Positions 1 through 9,307 of a stretch of 64,000 nucleotides of DNA are shown here, one piece after another. A program made the position numbers and the translations under genes. The DNA comes from Bacilli bacterium (GTDB lineage Bacteria > Bacillota_I > Bacilli_A > ML615J-28 > CAG-313): contig JAFVWY010000015.1 in assembly GCA_017501465.1 (NCBI GenBank), forward strand, positions 43,422-107,421, in the 5' to 3' direction. The first letter of the stretch is position 1. Every line of letters starts with the position of its first letter. The notes below the pieces were generated by a model. That model searched no databases. It had not been told where the DNA came from and saw only the letters and a program-made list of their open reading frames with translations.

Positions 1-1841
1 TTGCTAAATCAATATCTGTTAGTTTAGTTAAAAAATGTATCGCAGCAAAAGTTAACGGTAATATTGTAGATTTATCAAAGCCAATTGAAGAAGATGCTAC
101 ATTTGAATTATTAACACAAGATTCTAATGAACTACAAGATGTTTTAAATCACTCATGTGCACACTTACTTGCTCAAGCAATTAGAGAATTGTATCCAAAC
201 TCATTATTTGGTGTAGGTCCTGCAATTGAAGAAGGTTTTTATTATGACATTGATTTAGGTGATGTTAAATTAGATTTAGAAGATTTAGCTAAAATCGAAA
301 AGAAAATGAAAGCTCTAGCAGAAGGTAATTTTGAAATCGAAAGAAAAGAAGTATCGAAAGAAGAAGCGCTAGAATTATTTAAGAATGATAAATATAAATT
401 AGAATTAATTAATGAATTACCTGATAATGAAACAATTACAGTTTATTCGCAAGGTAAGTTTATGGATCTTTGTCGTGGCCCTCATGTATCTAGTACTAAA
501 TGGCTTAAGAATTTTAAATTGTTAAGTGTTAGTGGTGCATATTGGCGAGGAGACGCAAAACGAGAACAACTTCAAAGAATTTATGGTTGTTGTTTCATGA
601 AAGAACAAGAATTAAAAGACTATTTATATATCTTAGAAGAAAGAAAGAAAAGAGACCATCGTAAACTTGGCAAAGACTTAGAATTATTCATGTTTAGTGA
701 ATATGGACCTGGTCTTCCATTTTGGTTACCTAACGGATATCAATTAAGACGTACTTTAGAAAATTTCTGGATTAAAATCCATAAAGATCGTGGCTATGTG
801 GTAATTAACACACCAATTATGTTAAATAGAGAACTTTGGGAAACAAGTGGACACTGGGATCATTATAAAGATGATATGTTTACAATCGAAGTTGAAGAAG
901 GAACATACGCGATTAAACCAATGAATTGTCCAGGTGCAATCCAAGTTTATAATAATAGCCTACACTCATATAAAGAATTACCTCTAAGATATGCTGAACT
1001 TGGTAACGTACACCGCTATGAAGCAAGTGGAGCATTAAATGGTTTATTTAGAGTAAGAGGTTTCACTCAAGATGATGCACATACAATGTTAATGGAATCA
1101 CAAGTTGGTGAAGAAGTTAAACGTATTATTTCTTTATACGATTATGTATATAGTATTTTTGGCCTAAATTATTCAATTGAATTATCAACAAGACCAGATG
1201 ATTTTATTGGTGATATTGAAACTTGGAATGAAGCCGAAGAGGCTTTAAAAGAAGCTTGTTTAGAAACAGGCCATGATTTTAAAATTAATCCTGGTGATGG
1301 TGCATTCTACGGCCCTAAACTTGACTTCAAATTAAGAGATTCAATGAATAGAATCTGGCAATGTGGTACAGTGCAATTGGATATGCAGCTACCTGGTAGA
1401 TTTAATTGTAAGTACATTGCAGAAGATGGTACTAAAAAAACTCCAGTAATGATTCATAGAGCATGTTTTGGTTCTTTAGAAAGATTTATCGGTATTATTA
1501 CAGAAAACTATGGTGGAGTATTCCCATTATGGTTAGCTCCTGTTCAAGCAAGAATCGTTCCTGTTAATAACGAATATCATTTAGAATATGCAAAACATGT
1601 TCAAAATGTTTTAAAAGATATGGGTATGAGTGTTGAATTAGATGATCGAAATGAAAAAATGAACTACAAGATTAGAGAATCACAAACTAAAAAGACTCCA
1701 TATACTTTAATTATTGGTGACCGCGAAAGAGATGAAAACCTAGTAACTTATCGTGTTCATGGTTCTAATGAATCTGTAACTATTTCATTAGAAGAGTTAG
1801 TTATTAAATTTAAACAAGAAATTGAAACTTTCGGTAAATAA
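1..1841 (+). CDS. thrS: Threonyl-tRNA synthetase, 5' end outside the window
   Basis: Charges tRNA-Thr with threonine in the cytoplasm. The reading frame is open from base 3 with no stop, so the gene starts upstream of the window; a TTG at 189 lies inside the conserved editing domain and is not the start. About 613 residues are visible, so the start is probably only some 25-35 codons upstream (family about 640). The editing-domain motif HSCAH lies at bases 150-164 (family usually HSxAH) and is followed by LLAQAI. Class II motifs are present: the zinc-ligand region MNCPGA, motif 2 with HRYEASGAL, and motif 3 with GSLERFIGIITENYGG. The anticodon-binding domain follows (PLWLAPVQARIVPV onward). 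Any T-box leader would lie outside the window. A hairpin terminator follows. Confidence 0.97.
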   Translation, partial: AKSISVSLVKKCIAAKVNGNIVDLSKPIEEDATFELLTQDSNELQDVLNHSCAHLLAQAIRELYPNSLFGVGPAIEEGFYYDIDLGDVKLDLEDLAKIEKKMKALAEGNFEIERKEVSKEEALELFKNDKYKLELINELPDNETITVYSQGKFMDLCRGPHVSSTKWLKNFKLLSVSGAYWRGDAKREQLQRIYGCCFMKEQELKDYLYILEERKKRDHRKLGKDLELFMFSEYGPGLPFWLPNGYQLRRTLENFWIKIHKDRGYVVINTPIMLNRELWETSGHWDHYKDDMFTIEVEEGTYAIKPMNCPGAIQVYNNSLHSYKELPLRYAELGNVHRYEASGALNGLFRVRGFTQDDAHTMLMESQVGEEVKRIISLYDYVYSIFGLNYSIELSTRPDDFIGDIETWNEAEEALKEACLETGHDFKINPGDGAFYGPKLDFKLRDSMNRIWQCGTVQLDMQLPGRFNCKYIAEDGTKKTPVMIHRACFGSLERFIGIITENYGGVFPLWLAPVQARIVPVNNEYHLEYAKHVQNVLKDMGMSVELDDRNEKMNYKIRESQTKKTPYTLIIGDRERDENLVTYRVHGSNESVTISLEELVIKFKQEIETFGK

Positions 1842-1862
1842 TTTAAAATATTAGTCAAAATT

Positions 1863-1931
1863 AAGCTAAATATAGATGAAACATATTCAAATATTATATT
1901 TGATTATAAATATATCTTATTTAGCTTTTTT
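1863..1931 (+). terminator. Branched hairpin terminator after thrS
   Basis: A 10-bp stem (AAGCTAAATA at 1863-1872 with TATTTAGCTT at 1918-1927) encloses a second hairpin (TCAAATA-TTA-TATTTGA), and the outer arm runs into six T residues. This fits intrinsic termination of thrS. The two-hairpin shape is unusual compared with the simple hairpins elsewhere in the window. Confidence 0.65.
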
Positions 1932-2016
1932 CTTATGTCGAAAATATATCATTATTAGGCAAATGTTTAGTTTAGTTAAATGAACTAACATATACTAAAA
2001 TGAAAGGACTGATAAA

Positions 2017-2466
2017 ATGTATTCAAATTTAAATCCTACATATGTTGAATATGTGGTAAAAAAAGACGATAGTTTATATTCTATCGCAAAAAAATTTAAA
2101 ACAACAATTGCTGAGTTAACTGATGTTAATATGTTAACCAATACTACTATTTATCCTAACCAAATATTAATGGTACCACACAATAATAATAGTAATGATT
2201 ATTTGGATAAGTACACTATTAAAGAAGGCGATACTTTCGAATCAATATCTAATAAGTTAAATGTGGATATTATTTCTTTAGGAGAAGTTAATGATTTTGG
2301 TAAAGTGGTATTAAAAGAAGGGTATGTGATAAATATACCATTAAAAGATAATACCTATATTATTAAAGAAAATGATACCATTAGTAGTATATTGAAAAAT
2401 ACTAATAGAACATTAGAAGAATTATTTGATTTAAATATAACTCCTAATATGAGAATTAAAATATAA
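2017..2466 (+). CDS. Small protein made of three LysM domains
   Basis: This 149-residue protein consists almost entirely of three LysM repeats, at roughly residues 10-54, 66-110 and 112-149. Each has the YxVKxxDSLxSIAxKF / NxLxNxxIYPNQxLxVP pattern, progressively degraded toward the C terminus. LysM domains bind N-acetylglucosamine in peptidoglycan or chitin. No signal peptide, lipobox, transmembrane segment or catalytic domain is visible, so it is either a cytoplasmic LysM protein or exported in a non-classical way. The start is supported by AAAGGAC about 8 bases upstream. It stands alone between two terminators. Cytoplasmic LysM proteins in related bacteria include spore-coat assembly factors, but nothing here proves that role. 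Confidence 0.85.
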   Translation: MYSNLNPTYVEYVVKKDDSLYSIAKKFKTTIAELTDVNMLTNTTIYPNQILMVPHNNNSNDYLDKYTIKEGDTFESISNKLNVDIISLGEVNDFGKVVLKEGYVINIPLKDNTYIIKENDTISSILKNTNRTLEELFDLNITPNMRIKI

Positions 2467-2493
2467 CAAGACAATTTTGTCTTGTTTTTATTT
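2465..2493 (+). terminator. Terminator of the LysM gene
   Basis: The palindrome ACAAGACAA / TTGTCTTGT with a 2-base loop is followed by T-rich sequence. The 5' arm begins inside the TAA stop codon of the LysM gene. Confidence 0.8.
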
Positions 2494-2506
2494 TGTTATT
2501 TTTTGA

Positions 2507-2593
2507 AAATATGTTATAATATATTGGTTTAAATATTCAATTTAAATTCAGAATCAAGTATTTACTTAAATTAATTAAATATGTTATAATATA
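2507..2593 (+). promoter_or_regulatory. Duplicated promoter-like element before the GH18 lipoprotein
   Basis: A 17-base sequence, AAATATGTTATAATATA, occurs exactly at 2507-2523 and again at 2577-2593, 70 bp apart. Both copies contain TATAAT (2515-2520 and 2585-2590). The downstream copy has a weak -35 (TTTACT, 2561-2566, 18-bp spacer), and its predicted start site lies just before the AGAGGT ribosome site of the lipoprotein gene. The upstream copy may be a second promoter or the trace of a duplication. Confidence 0.5.
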
Positions 2594-2613
2594 GTTGAAA
2601 AGAGGTACTAATA

Positions 2614-5600
2614 ATGAAAAAAATAGTAAAGATTTTTGGTTTATTAATAATTTTGTTCGGCTTAGCATCTTGTACAATTGGCGGTGGAACAGATGGTGGG
2701 CATAAACATTCTGAAAGCGCAGAATATGCATTTGATGATGTTAATCACTACAAAGAATGTTTGGATGAAAATTGTTTAGAACAATTAAAAAAGGCTAAAC
2801 ATACCTTTGATGAAGGGGTTATTATCAAAGAAGCTACTTTTGAAGAAACTGGACTAATTGAATATAATTGTACAGTTTGTGATTACAAAAAAACAGAAAC
2901 AATTGATAAGTTAGTTCATACTCATGTATATGATATTGAAAAATATAATGAAGAATATCACTGGTTAGAATGTAGCTGTGGGGGTAAAAAATCTATTGAT
3001 ATTCATACTTTAGGTGAATGGATAACTGATGTTGTTGCGACTGAAGAAAATACTGGACATCGTTATAAAGAATGTAGTGGATGTGACTATTTTATTGAAG
3101 AAACTCTAGATAAATTAGAACATGTTCATGTTGCGATTGACGAATGGCATACTACTTTTGAAAAACACTATCATGAATGTAAGTGTGGTATCGTCATGGA
3201 TGAAAATACACACACATTTGATGAAGGCGTTGTTACAATTAAACCGACACCAACAACAGAAGGTGAACTTACATATTCATGTAGCGTATGTAATTATAAG
3301 AAAACTGAAACTTTAGATAAAGTTGAAGTTAATTACCTTTCAATTAATGCATATAATACTCAAGAAGAAACTAATGGCTTTGAAAAATTTTCTGGTATTG
3401 AATTATTTAAAAATGGTGTTTCCATTGGAAGCAGTAAGTACTGGCATAAAGTACTGTTAGTTAAAGTTGGTAGTGTTTATCAAGTTAAGAGTGTAATTGA
3501 ATCTGGTAAAGATTTGAATGAAACATATGATTATGTCTTATTATCATATAGTAGTGAAGAAACAGGTAGTTATGATAAACTTGTATATTATTTAAAACCT
3601 GGTGATTATGTTAATTTTTCAACTGATATTGAATCTTTAACAAGTGGTAGTGTTAACATTACTTTATTTAAAACTGAAAAAGTAGATGAATTTGTTATCA
3701 ATTATGATTTAGGATATCAACAATTTGATACTAAGATGGATTTATATAATGCTTTCTTTGGTGAATTTTATTATTTCTTATTGAATCAAGTTAATTATAA
3801 CTTTAGTGATCTTGGAATTTCTAGTGTTGATGATTTCTTAAATGTATGCTTTGATTGGAATGCCTTTGGCAGTAGTAGTTTTTATGGTATTGGTAATATG
3901 TTTGGACCATACTTTTTAACAATTGATGTTGGTGGTAAGCTAGAAGATCAACCAACAACTACTTTTATTGGTTATTGTTATCAAAATAATAAGTTTATGG
4001 ATTTAATCGAACACTTGGAAGTATTCTTTGCTTATTGGCGTTTTGATGAAGGATACACAACAGATACGAATAATGGCAGTGATTTCTTTGCGAGTGCATG
4101 GGCATCTATTGTTGATACTTGTAAATTCTTCTATTTTACATCAGAAAACATTACTGATACATATAGCTGGTTTACTAAAGAAAAATCACCAAGAGTACAC
4201 TACATGTTAGATAATATTCCGGGTGTTGGTAAAGTAGATTTAGTAAAATCTAGTACAACTACTGTTATGTTACCTGAATTATCAAGACTAACATATAATT
4301 TTATTGGTTGGTTTGATGAGGCTGGCAATGAAGTTGAAACAGTAGCTCGTAGTATGAATGTTTATGCTAAATGGGAAAGAAGAACTCACACAGTAACTTA
4401 TAATACTGGAGGTCAATCTGAAACCTTTATTGTTAAAGAAGGTAGAAGAAGTCCATTTACATCATTTAAAGTAAGTGGATATCAAATTAAAGATTATGTA
4501 ACAAGTAATAATATAAGCGTTGATGTATGGAATGCAGTATATGAAGATTTAGATTTATATATTGTTTGGGAAGCAATCTCTAAAAACATGGGTACTGTAA
4601 CAATTGTTGGGTATAACTCTCAAGCACAAGTTAATGATGCAACACAATATAATGGATTAAGACTTTATAAAGCAGGTACTGCTCTTGATAGCTCACTTTA
4701 TTGGTATAAAGTTACTTTGGATTTAGTTGGTGGCAAATACATTGTTACTAATGTTGTTGGTAGTGGTAGTGCTACTCCTAGTGATTATGATTATATCTTG
4801 CTTGTTTTTAGTGGTGACAATACTAATACGTATAATGAAATGATTGGAATGGGTATTGAGGTTGGAGCAGAATGTGTTTTTTCAACGGATATATCTAGTT
4901 TAAGCAAAGGAACATGTAATGTGACTGCAACATTTAAATTTGATAATCAAGGTTATAATTTATATTTAGAATCAAATGGTGCTAAACCATTTACATATTC
5001 TCCAGTAGTTGATAAAGGGGAAGAATATATTTTACCAACTCCTGAAAGAACTGGTTATAAATTCATGGGATGGTATGATAATAGTAATTTAACAGGTGAG
5101 GTTTTAACTAAGTTTGTTGGTTATAAAGATATTACTCTTTATGCTAAATGGGAAGCAATAGTAATTGATGATCCACTAGATTATGTAAGTGATATTGTAA
5201 CATCATATACAATTGATGAATTACCGGGATATTTTAATGGTAACAAGATTACTTATGCATCAAGTGATAATGGTTTATACACAATTAATAATGGATTAGG
5301 TTATACAAATCGTGCTAATCAAACTCACCAAACTCAAGAAGTAACAATTACTGCAACTTTATCAACTGGTGAAGTGTTTGAAAAAGTAATTACAATTAAT
5401 CCGGTTTTATATGATGAAATGGAACATCCTAAAGCAGTTTACTTTGCGGTAGGATCAGCTAGTAGTTATAAAAAATATAATGAAAGATACCTAAGTGAGG
5501 GTACATTATTCTCTGATAAGTTTAAAGAAAATATGGATATGGTATATTATGCTTTTGCTGTTCCTCAAGAAGATGGTACTTTAACTATTAATACTACATA

Positions 5601-6564
5601 CATTGAAGAAGTAATGGCTCTTAAGAATTATGGCATTCGTGTAACAATGGTCATTGATGGTGCCAACAGTGCTCCTTTAAAAGCGATGGTTAAACTATGT
5701 AATAATGCTTCTACTAGAGCAACGTTTGTTCGCAATATCTTGAATTTAGTAACTACTTATAATTTTGATGGTGTTGATATTGACTGGGAATTCCCTGGTG
5801 TTTTATCTAGTCAATCAGGCTATGAACAATATACAACTAGTGTTGATATTAAGAATTTAAATAGCTTATTACAAGAGTTAAGAGCAGGCTTTAATGAATT
5901 ACAAGAAGCAGGCGGTAGTAATTATATTTTATCAGTTGCTACTCCTCCAACATATTGGGGCGTAGATCGATATGATTACAAAGCTATTAATACTTATTGT
6001 GATTATGTTAATATGATGAGTTATGACTTAAATAAATCATCAACTGCATCACACCTTACTCATGTTTATAAACCAAGTAATAATTATAGTTATCAATTCT
6101 GTTGTGAATATGGTATTTCATATTATACTTCATTAGGACTTGATAAGAGTAAAATCATTTTAGGTAGTGCTGCATATGGTAAAGCTTACAAACTAACAGG
6201 AACAGTTACAAACTCTTCTTTACCAGGCCTTGGTGTTAGTGGAACTTTAGGTCAAGTAACAGGATATAATTTACCTGGTCAAAGCATAACTTGGAATTCC
6301 GGCACAATTTATTATACTGGTATTAAGATGTTAATGGAGAGCGGTAACTTTATTCAATACAATGAATATAACAATAATGGTAAACTTGTAGGATCTTACC
6401 TATATAGTGCTAAAGACAAATACTTTATTACTTTCGATAGTATTTTATCAGTTCAAGAAAAGTGCAAACTTGCCTTAGAAAATGAAGGTATGGGTATTAT
6501 GGTTTGGGCATATGGTGAAGATGCTACTGACACTATCATTAATACTATTTGTGATAATTTATAA
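2614..6564 (+). CDS. Large GH18-family lipoprotein with B-repeats and duplicated domain
   Basis: Predicted cell-surface glycoside hydrolase of 1316 residues. A lipoprotein signal (LASC, Cys20) opens it. Residues about 28-240 hold repeated His/Cys units (CxC or CxxC with HxH), typical of Firmicute surface proteins. Residues about 241-350 and 656-775 are copies of one another (GIELFKNG / GLRLYKAG, YWHKVLL / YWYKVTL, YDYVLLSYS / YDYILLVFS). Between them lies an unrecognised region of about 190 residues. InlB-type B-repeats ending in YAKWE follow at about 540-590 and 776-847, then an Ig-like stretch, then a GH18 barrel (about 935-1316) with the catalytic DGVDIDWE at 1052-1059. The intact DxDxE glutamate predicts activity on chitin, peptidoglycan-type glycans or N-glycans; the substrate cannot be told. 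It is monocistronic. Confidence 0.9.
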   Translation: MKKIVKIFGLLIILFGLASCTIGGGTDGGHKHSESAEYAFDDVNHYKECLDENCLEQLKKAKHTFDEGVIIKEATFEETGLIEYNCTVCDYKKTETIDKLVHTHVYDIEKYNEEYHWLECSCGGKKSIDIHTLGEWITDVVATEENTGHRYKECSGCDYFIEETLDKLEHVHVAIDEWHTTFEKHYHECKCGIVMDENTHTFDEGVVTIKPTPTTEGELTYSCSVCNYKKTETLDKVEVNYLSINAYNTQEETNGFEKFSGIELFKNGVSIGSSKYWHKVLLVKVGSVYQVKSVIESGKDLNETYDYVLLSYSSEETGSYDKLVYYLKPGDYVNFSTDIESLTSGSVNITLFKTEKVDEFVINYDLGYQQFDTKMDLYNAFFGEFYYFLLNQVNYNFSDLGISSVDDFLNVCFDWNAFGSSSFYGIGNMFGPYFLTIDVGGKLEDQPTTTFIGYCYQNNKFMDLIEHLEVFFAYWRFDEGYTTDTNNGSDFFASAWASIVDTCKFFYFTSENITDTYSWFTKEKSPRVHYMLDNIPGVGKVDLVKSSTTTVMLPELSRLTYNFIGWFDEAGNEVETVARSMNVYAKWERRTHTVTYNTGGQSETFIVKEGRRSPFTSFKVSGYQIKDYVTSNNISVDVWNAVYEDLDLYIVWEAISKNMGTVTIVGYNSQAQVNDATQYNGLRLYKAGTALDSSLYWYKVTLDLVGGKYIVTNVVGSGSATPSDYDYILLVFSGDNTNTYNEMIGMGIEVGAECVFSTDISSLSKGTCNVTATFKFDNQGYNLYLESNGAKPFTYSPVVDKGEEYILPTPERTGYKFMGWYDNSNLTGEVLTKFVGYKDITLYAKWEAIVIDDPLDYVSDIVTSYTIDELPGYFNGNKITYASSDNGLYTINNGLGYTNRANQTHQTQEVTITATLSTGEVFEKVITINPVLYDEMEHPKAVYFAVGSASSYKKYNERYLSEGTLFSDKFKENMDMVYYAFAVPQEDGTLTINTTYIEEVMALKNYGIRVTMVIDGANSAPLKAMVKLCNNASTRATFVRNILNLVTTYNFDGVDIDWEFPGVLSSQSGYEQYTTSVDIKNLNSLLQELRAGFNELQEAGGSNYILSVATPPTYWGVDRYDYKAINTYCDYVNMMSYDLNKSSTASHLTHVYKPSNNYSYQFCCEYGISYYTSLGLDKSKIILGSAAYGKAYKLTGTVTNSSLPGLGVSGTLGQVTGYNLPGQSITWNSGTIYYTGIKMLMESGNFIQYNEYNNNGKLVGSYLYSAKDKYFITFDSILSVQEKCKLALENEGMGIMVWAYGEDATDTIINTICDNL

Positions 6565-6570
6565 TAATAA

Positions 6571-6600
6571 AAAAGATGAAGAATTCTTCATCTTTTTCTT
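6571..6600 (+). terminator. Terminator of the GH18 lipoprotein
   Basis: A perfect palindrome (AAAAGATGAAGAA / TTCTTCATCTTTT) is followed by T-rich sequence, directly after the stop codon. Confidence 0.85.
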
Positions 6601-6611
6601 TTTTTCTTATA

Positions 6612-6640
6612 TTGACTATTTTCGTAAAAAATGGTAAAAT
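6612..6640 (+). promoter_or_regulatory. Promoter of the amidohydrolase gene
   Basis: TTGACT (6612-6617), a 17-bp spacer and TAAAAT (6635-6640), with an extended TG at 6632-6633. It lies 30 bp before the chosen start codon. Confidence 0.75.
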
Positions 6641-6670
6641 AATCTTACTTAAGGTATAAAGGTGATAAAT

Positions 6671-7963
6671 ATGAAATACGCTTTGACAAATGTCAACATT
6701 ATTACTGGTCTTAATACTGATAATGTATTAAAACATAAAGTAATAATTATTAATAATAATAAAATAATTAGCATTCAAGATCATTTAGAAGAAAAAATTA
6801 AAACTATTGATTTACAAGGGAAATACTTAATGCCGGGACTAATTAACTTACATGTTCACTTACCGGGTAGTGGGATGCCAAATCATAGAAAGAAACAAAC
6901 AAAAGAAAAAGTTAAAAAGTTGATGAAGTTTGGTATAACAAGAAGAATTATTTTTAACATGTGTAAGAATTTTGCAAAAACCGAGCTTTTAAGTGGGGTA
7001 ACGACTATTCGTACAGTTGGCGGGTTAAGCAATTTTGACAGTAGAATTGCTAATCTGGTTGAAGATAAAAAGACAATTGGTCCTAGAATGATTACTTCTG
7101 ATATGGCCATTTCTGTTCCTAATGGACATATGGAAGGGATATTGGCGTATTCTTGTTGTAATCCTTTAGATGCAATAAGATATGTAAAACAGATTAATAA
7201 TGGTACTGTTAAATATATTAAATTAATGGTAACTGGTGGAGTGACTGATGCCTTAATTGAAGGGGAACCAGGTGTTTTAAGAATGGCTCCAGAAATTGTG
7301 AAAGCAGCATCAATTGAGGCTCACAGTTTAGGATTAAAGGTTTCTGCACACACTGAATCGACAGAAGGTGTGAGAGTTGCTTTAGAAAATGGTGTTGACA
7401 CTATTGAACATGGGGCTAAATTAACACCAAAAGAAATAAGTTTATTTCAAAATAATAAAGCTAGTTTGGTTTGTACTTTGTCTCCTGCTTTTCCTATGGT
7501 ATATTTAGGGTATGAACAGACTCATTTAACACCAATTGAAAAAACTAATAGTAGAATAGTCCTTGATGGTATTATTGAATGTGCTAAAACATGTCTTGAA
7601 AATAATATTCCAGTCGGTCTTGGTACTGATACTGCATGTCTATATACAACTCATTATAATATGTGGATAGAACTAGCATTATTTGTTAAATTAGTAGGAG
7701 TTAGTAATAGTTTTGCTATTCATACTGCAACTTTAAAAAATGCACAAATTTTAGGTATTGATCATATTACAGGAAGTATTGAAGAGGGAAAATCAGCCGA
7801 TTTCATCGTTTTAGATAATAATCCACTAGATAATTTAAAAGCTTTAGAAAAACCTTATATGGTGGGATTTAGAGGTAAAATCTTTAAAAAACCAAGAGTT
7901 AAAAGATATAAACAAGTAGATAACATTTTAAATAATGCCTTAAATTCGATTTTGACAAAATAA
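6671..7963 (+). CDS. Amidohydrolase (imidazolonepropionase/prolidase-like)
   Basis: Metal-dependent hydrolase of the amidohydrolase superfamily (COG1228-like), 430 residues, probably cytoplasmic. After an N-terminal beta sandwich come HVH at 61-63 (metal ligands), Lys184 in YIKLMVTGG (candidate carboxylated bridging lysine), His227 in SAHTES, His247 in TIEHG and the Asp of GLGTDT near residue 320. All five metal-centre positions are therefore present. This subgroup includes Xaa-Pro dipeptidases and other cyclic amide or dipeptide hydrolases; the substrate is unknown. An in-frame GTG at 6662 lies inside the AAAGGTGAT ribosome site, so ATG 6671 is chosen. The promoter of trmFO is embedded in its last codons. 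Confidence 0.85.
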   Translation: MKYALTNVNIITGLNTDNVLKHKVIIINNNKIISIQDHLEEKIKTIDLQGKYLMPGLINLHVHLPGSGMPNHRKKQTKEKVKKLMKFGITRRIIFNMCKNFAKTELLSGVTTIRTVGGLSNFDSRIANLVEDKKTIGPRMITSDMAISVPNGHMEGILAYSCCNPLDAIRYVKQINNGTVKYIKLMVTGGVTDALIEGEPGVLRMAPEIVKAASIEAHSLGLKVSAHTESTEGVRVALENGVDTIEHGAKLTPKEISLFQNNKASLVCTLSPAFPMVYLGYEQTHLTPIEKTNSRIVLDGIIECAKTCLENNIPVGLGTDTACLYTTHYNMWIELALFVKLVGVSNSFAIHTATLKNAQILGIDHITGSIEEGKSADFIVLDNNPLDNLKALEKPYMVGFRGKIFKKPRVKRYKQVDNILNNALNSILTK

Positions 7964-7980
7964 TTAAAAAAGAGTATAAT
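7952..7980 (+). promoter_or_regulatory. Consensus promoter of trmFO
   Basis: TTGACA (7952-7957), a 17-bp spacer and TATAAT (7975-7980): a perfect sigma-A match. The -35 box lies inside the end of the amidohydrolase coding region. The start site would be about 20 bases before the trmFO ATG, just ahead of AAAAGGAG. Confidence 0.9.
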
Positions 7981-8005
7981 ATATTAAAAAAGGAGATAAA
8001 AGTTT

Positions 8006-9307
8006 ATGCAAACAGTAACGGTTATTGGTGCAGGTCTTGCGGGTAGTGAAGCTGCCTATCAACTTGCAAAACGTGGCTTTAAAGTAAAACTGTACGAAAT
8101 GCGTCCTAAAAAGTATACATCTGCCCATAAGACTAGTGGGTTTGCTGAGCTTATTTGTAGTAATTCTTTAAGAGCATCCTCTATTGAAAATGCGGTTGGT
8201 CTTTTGAAAGAAGAGATGAATCGAATTGGTTCTATTATCATGGAGGCAGCCCTTCAAACTAAAGTTGAAGCGGGAGGTGCTTTAGCAGTAGATCGTGATT
8301 TATTTAGTGAATATGTAACAAACAAATTAAAAAGTATGGATAATATTGAAATTATCACAGAAGAAGTAACGAAAATCCCAGATGGGCCTTGTATTATCGC
8401 AAGTGGGCCATTAACTAGTGATGATTTACACCAAGAAATTCAAAGCCTAGTTGGAGAACACTTATATTTTTACGATGCGGTTGCTCCTATTGTTACATAT
8501 GATTCTATTGATATGGATAAAGTATTTTTGGCCTCTAGATATAATAAAGGGGAAGCTTCTTATTTAAACTGTCCAATGACTAAAGAAGAGTTTGAGAAGT
8601 TTTACCATTATTTAATAAATGCCGAAACTGTTCTACCAAAAGAATTTGAAATGAAAGTATTTGAAGGCTGTATGCCAATTGAAGACATGGCTAAAAGAGG
8701 AATGCAAACATTACTGTTTGGCCCTATGAAACCGGTTGGATTAGATGACCCTAAAACTGGTAGATGGCCATATGCTGTTGTCCAATTAAGACAAGATAAT
8801 GCTGCCAAGACTCTATATAATCTAGTTGGTTTTCAAACTCATTTAAAATTTGGTGCTCAAAAAGAATTAATTAAATTAATTCCTGGTTTAGAAAATGCAG
8901 AAATTGTTAGATATGGAGTAATGCATAGAAATACATATATTAATTCGCCTAAACTTTTAAATTGTGGATATCAATTTAAAAAAAGACCTGATTTATTCTT
9001 TGCTGGACAGATGACAGGGGTTGAAGGTTATGTTGAATCAGCATCTAGTGGTATGATTGCAGGAATTAATATGGCAAGATTTTTAAATGGTAAAGAACTT
9101 TTAGACTTGAATTATAAAACTTCAATTGGTTCTTTAGCATGTTATGTTTCCAATCCATCAGTAACAAGTTTTGTTCCAATGAATGCAAACTTTGGTATTT
9201 TTGAAGCATTTACAGGAAGAACACCAAAAAAATCAAGAAAAGCAATGTATGCTGAAAGGGCATTGTTAGAGCTTGATAATTTATTAAAAGAAATTGGGGA
9301 AGAATAA
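8006..9307 (+). CDS. trmFO: Folate/FAD-dependent tRNA m5U54 methyltransferase TrmFO
   Basis: Methylates U54 of the tRNA T-loop using methylenetetrahydrofolate and FADH2. The 433 residues match the family length. The FAD-binding [19 protein letters not shown] is at the N terminus, followed by the family hallmarks [23 protein letters not shown] and the C-terminal [20 protein letters not shown]. It is the first gene of a short operon; its TAA stop overlaps the ATG of xerC by one base (TAATG). The order trmFO-xerC is conserved in Bacillus (gid-codV), where clpQY-codY follow; those genes are absent here and a dUTPase fusion takes their place. Confidence 0.97.
   Translation: MQTVTVIGAGLAGSEAAYQLAKRGFKVKLYEMRPKKYTSAHKTSGFAELICSNSLRASSIENAVGLLKEEMNRIGSIIMEAALQTKVEAGGALAVDRDLFSEYVTNKLKSMDNIEIITEEVTKIPDGPCIIASGPLTSDDLHQEIQSLVGEHLYFYDAVAPIVTYDSIDMDKVFLASRYNKGEASYLNCPMTKEEFEKFYHYLINAETVLPKEFEMKVFEGCMPIEDMAKRGMQTLLFGPMKPVGLDDPKTGRWPYAVVQLRQDNAAKTLYNLVGFQTHLKFGAQKELIKLIPGLENAEIVRYGVMHRNTYINSPKLLNCGYQFKKRPDLFFAGQMTGVEGYVESASSGMIAGINMARFLNGKELLDLNYKTSIGSLACYVSNPSVTSFVPMNANFGIFEAFTGRTPKKSRKAMYAERALLELDNLLKEIGEE

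Noticed and set aside
1842..2016. A riboswitch or T-box between thrS and the LysM gene
   Set aside because: The structure pairs into a hairpin followed directly by a T run after the thrS stop, and no T-box sequence (TGGNACCGCG-like) is present.
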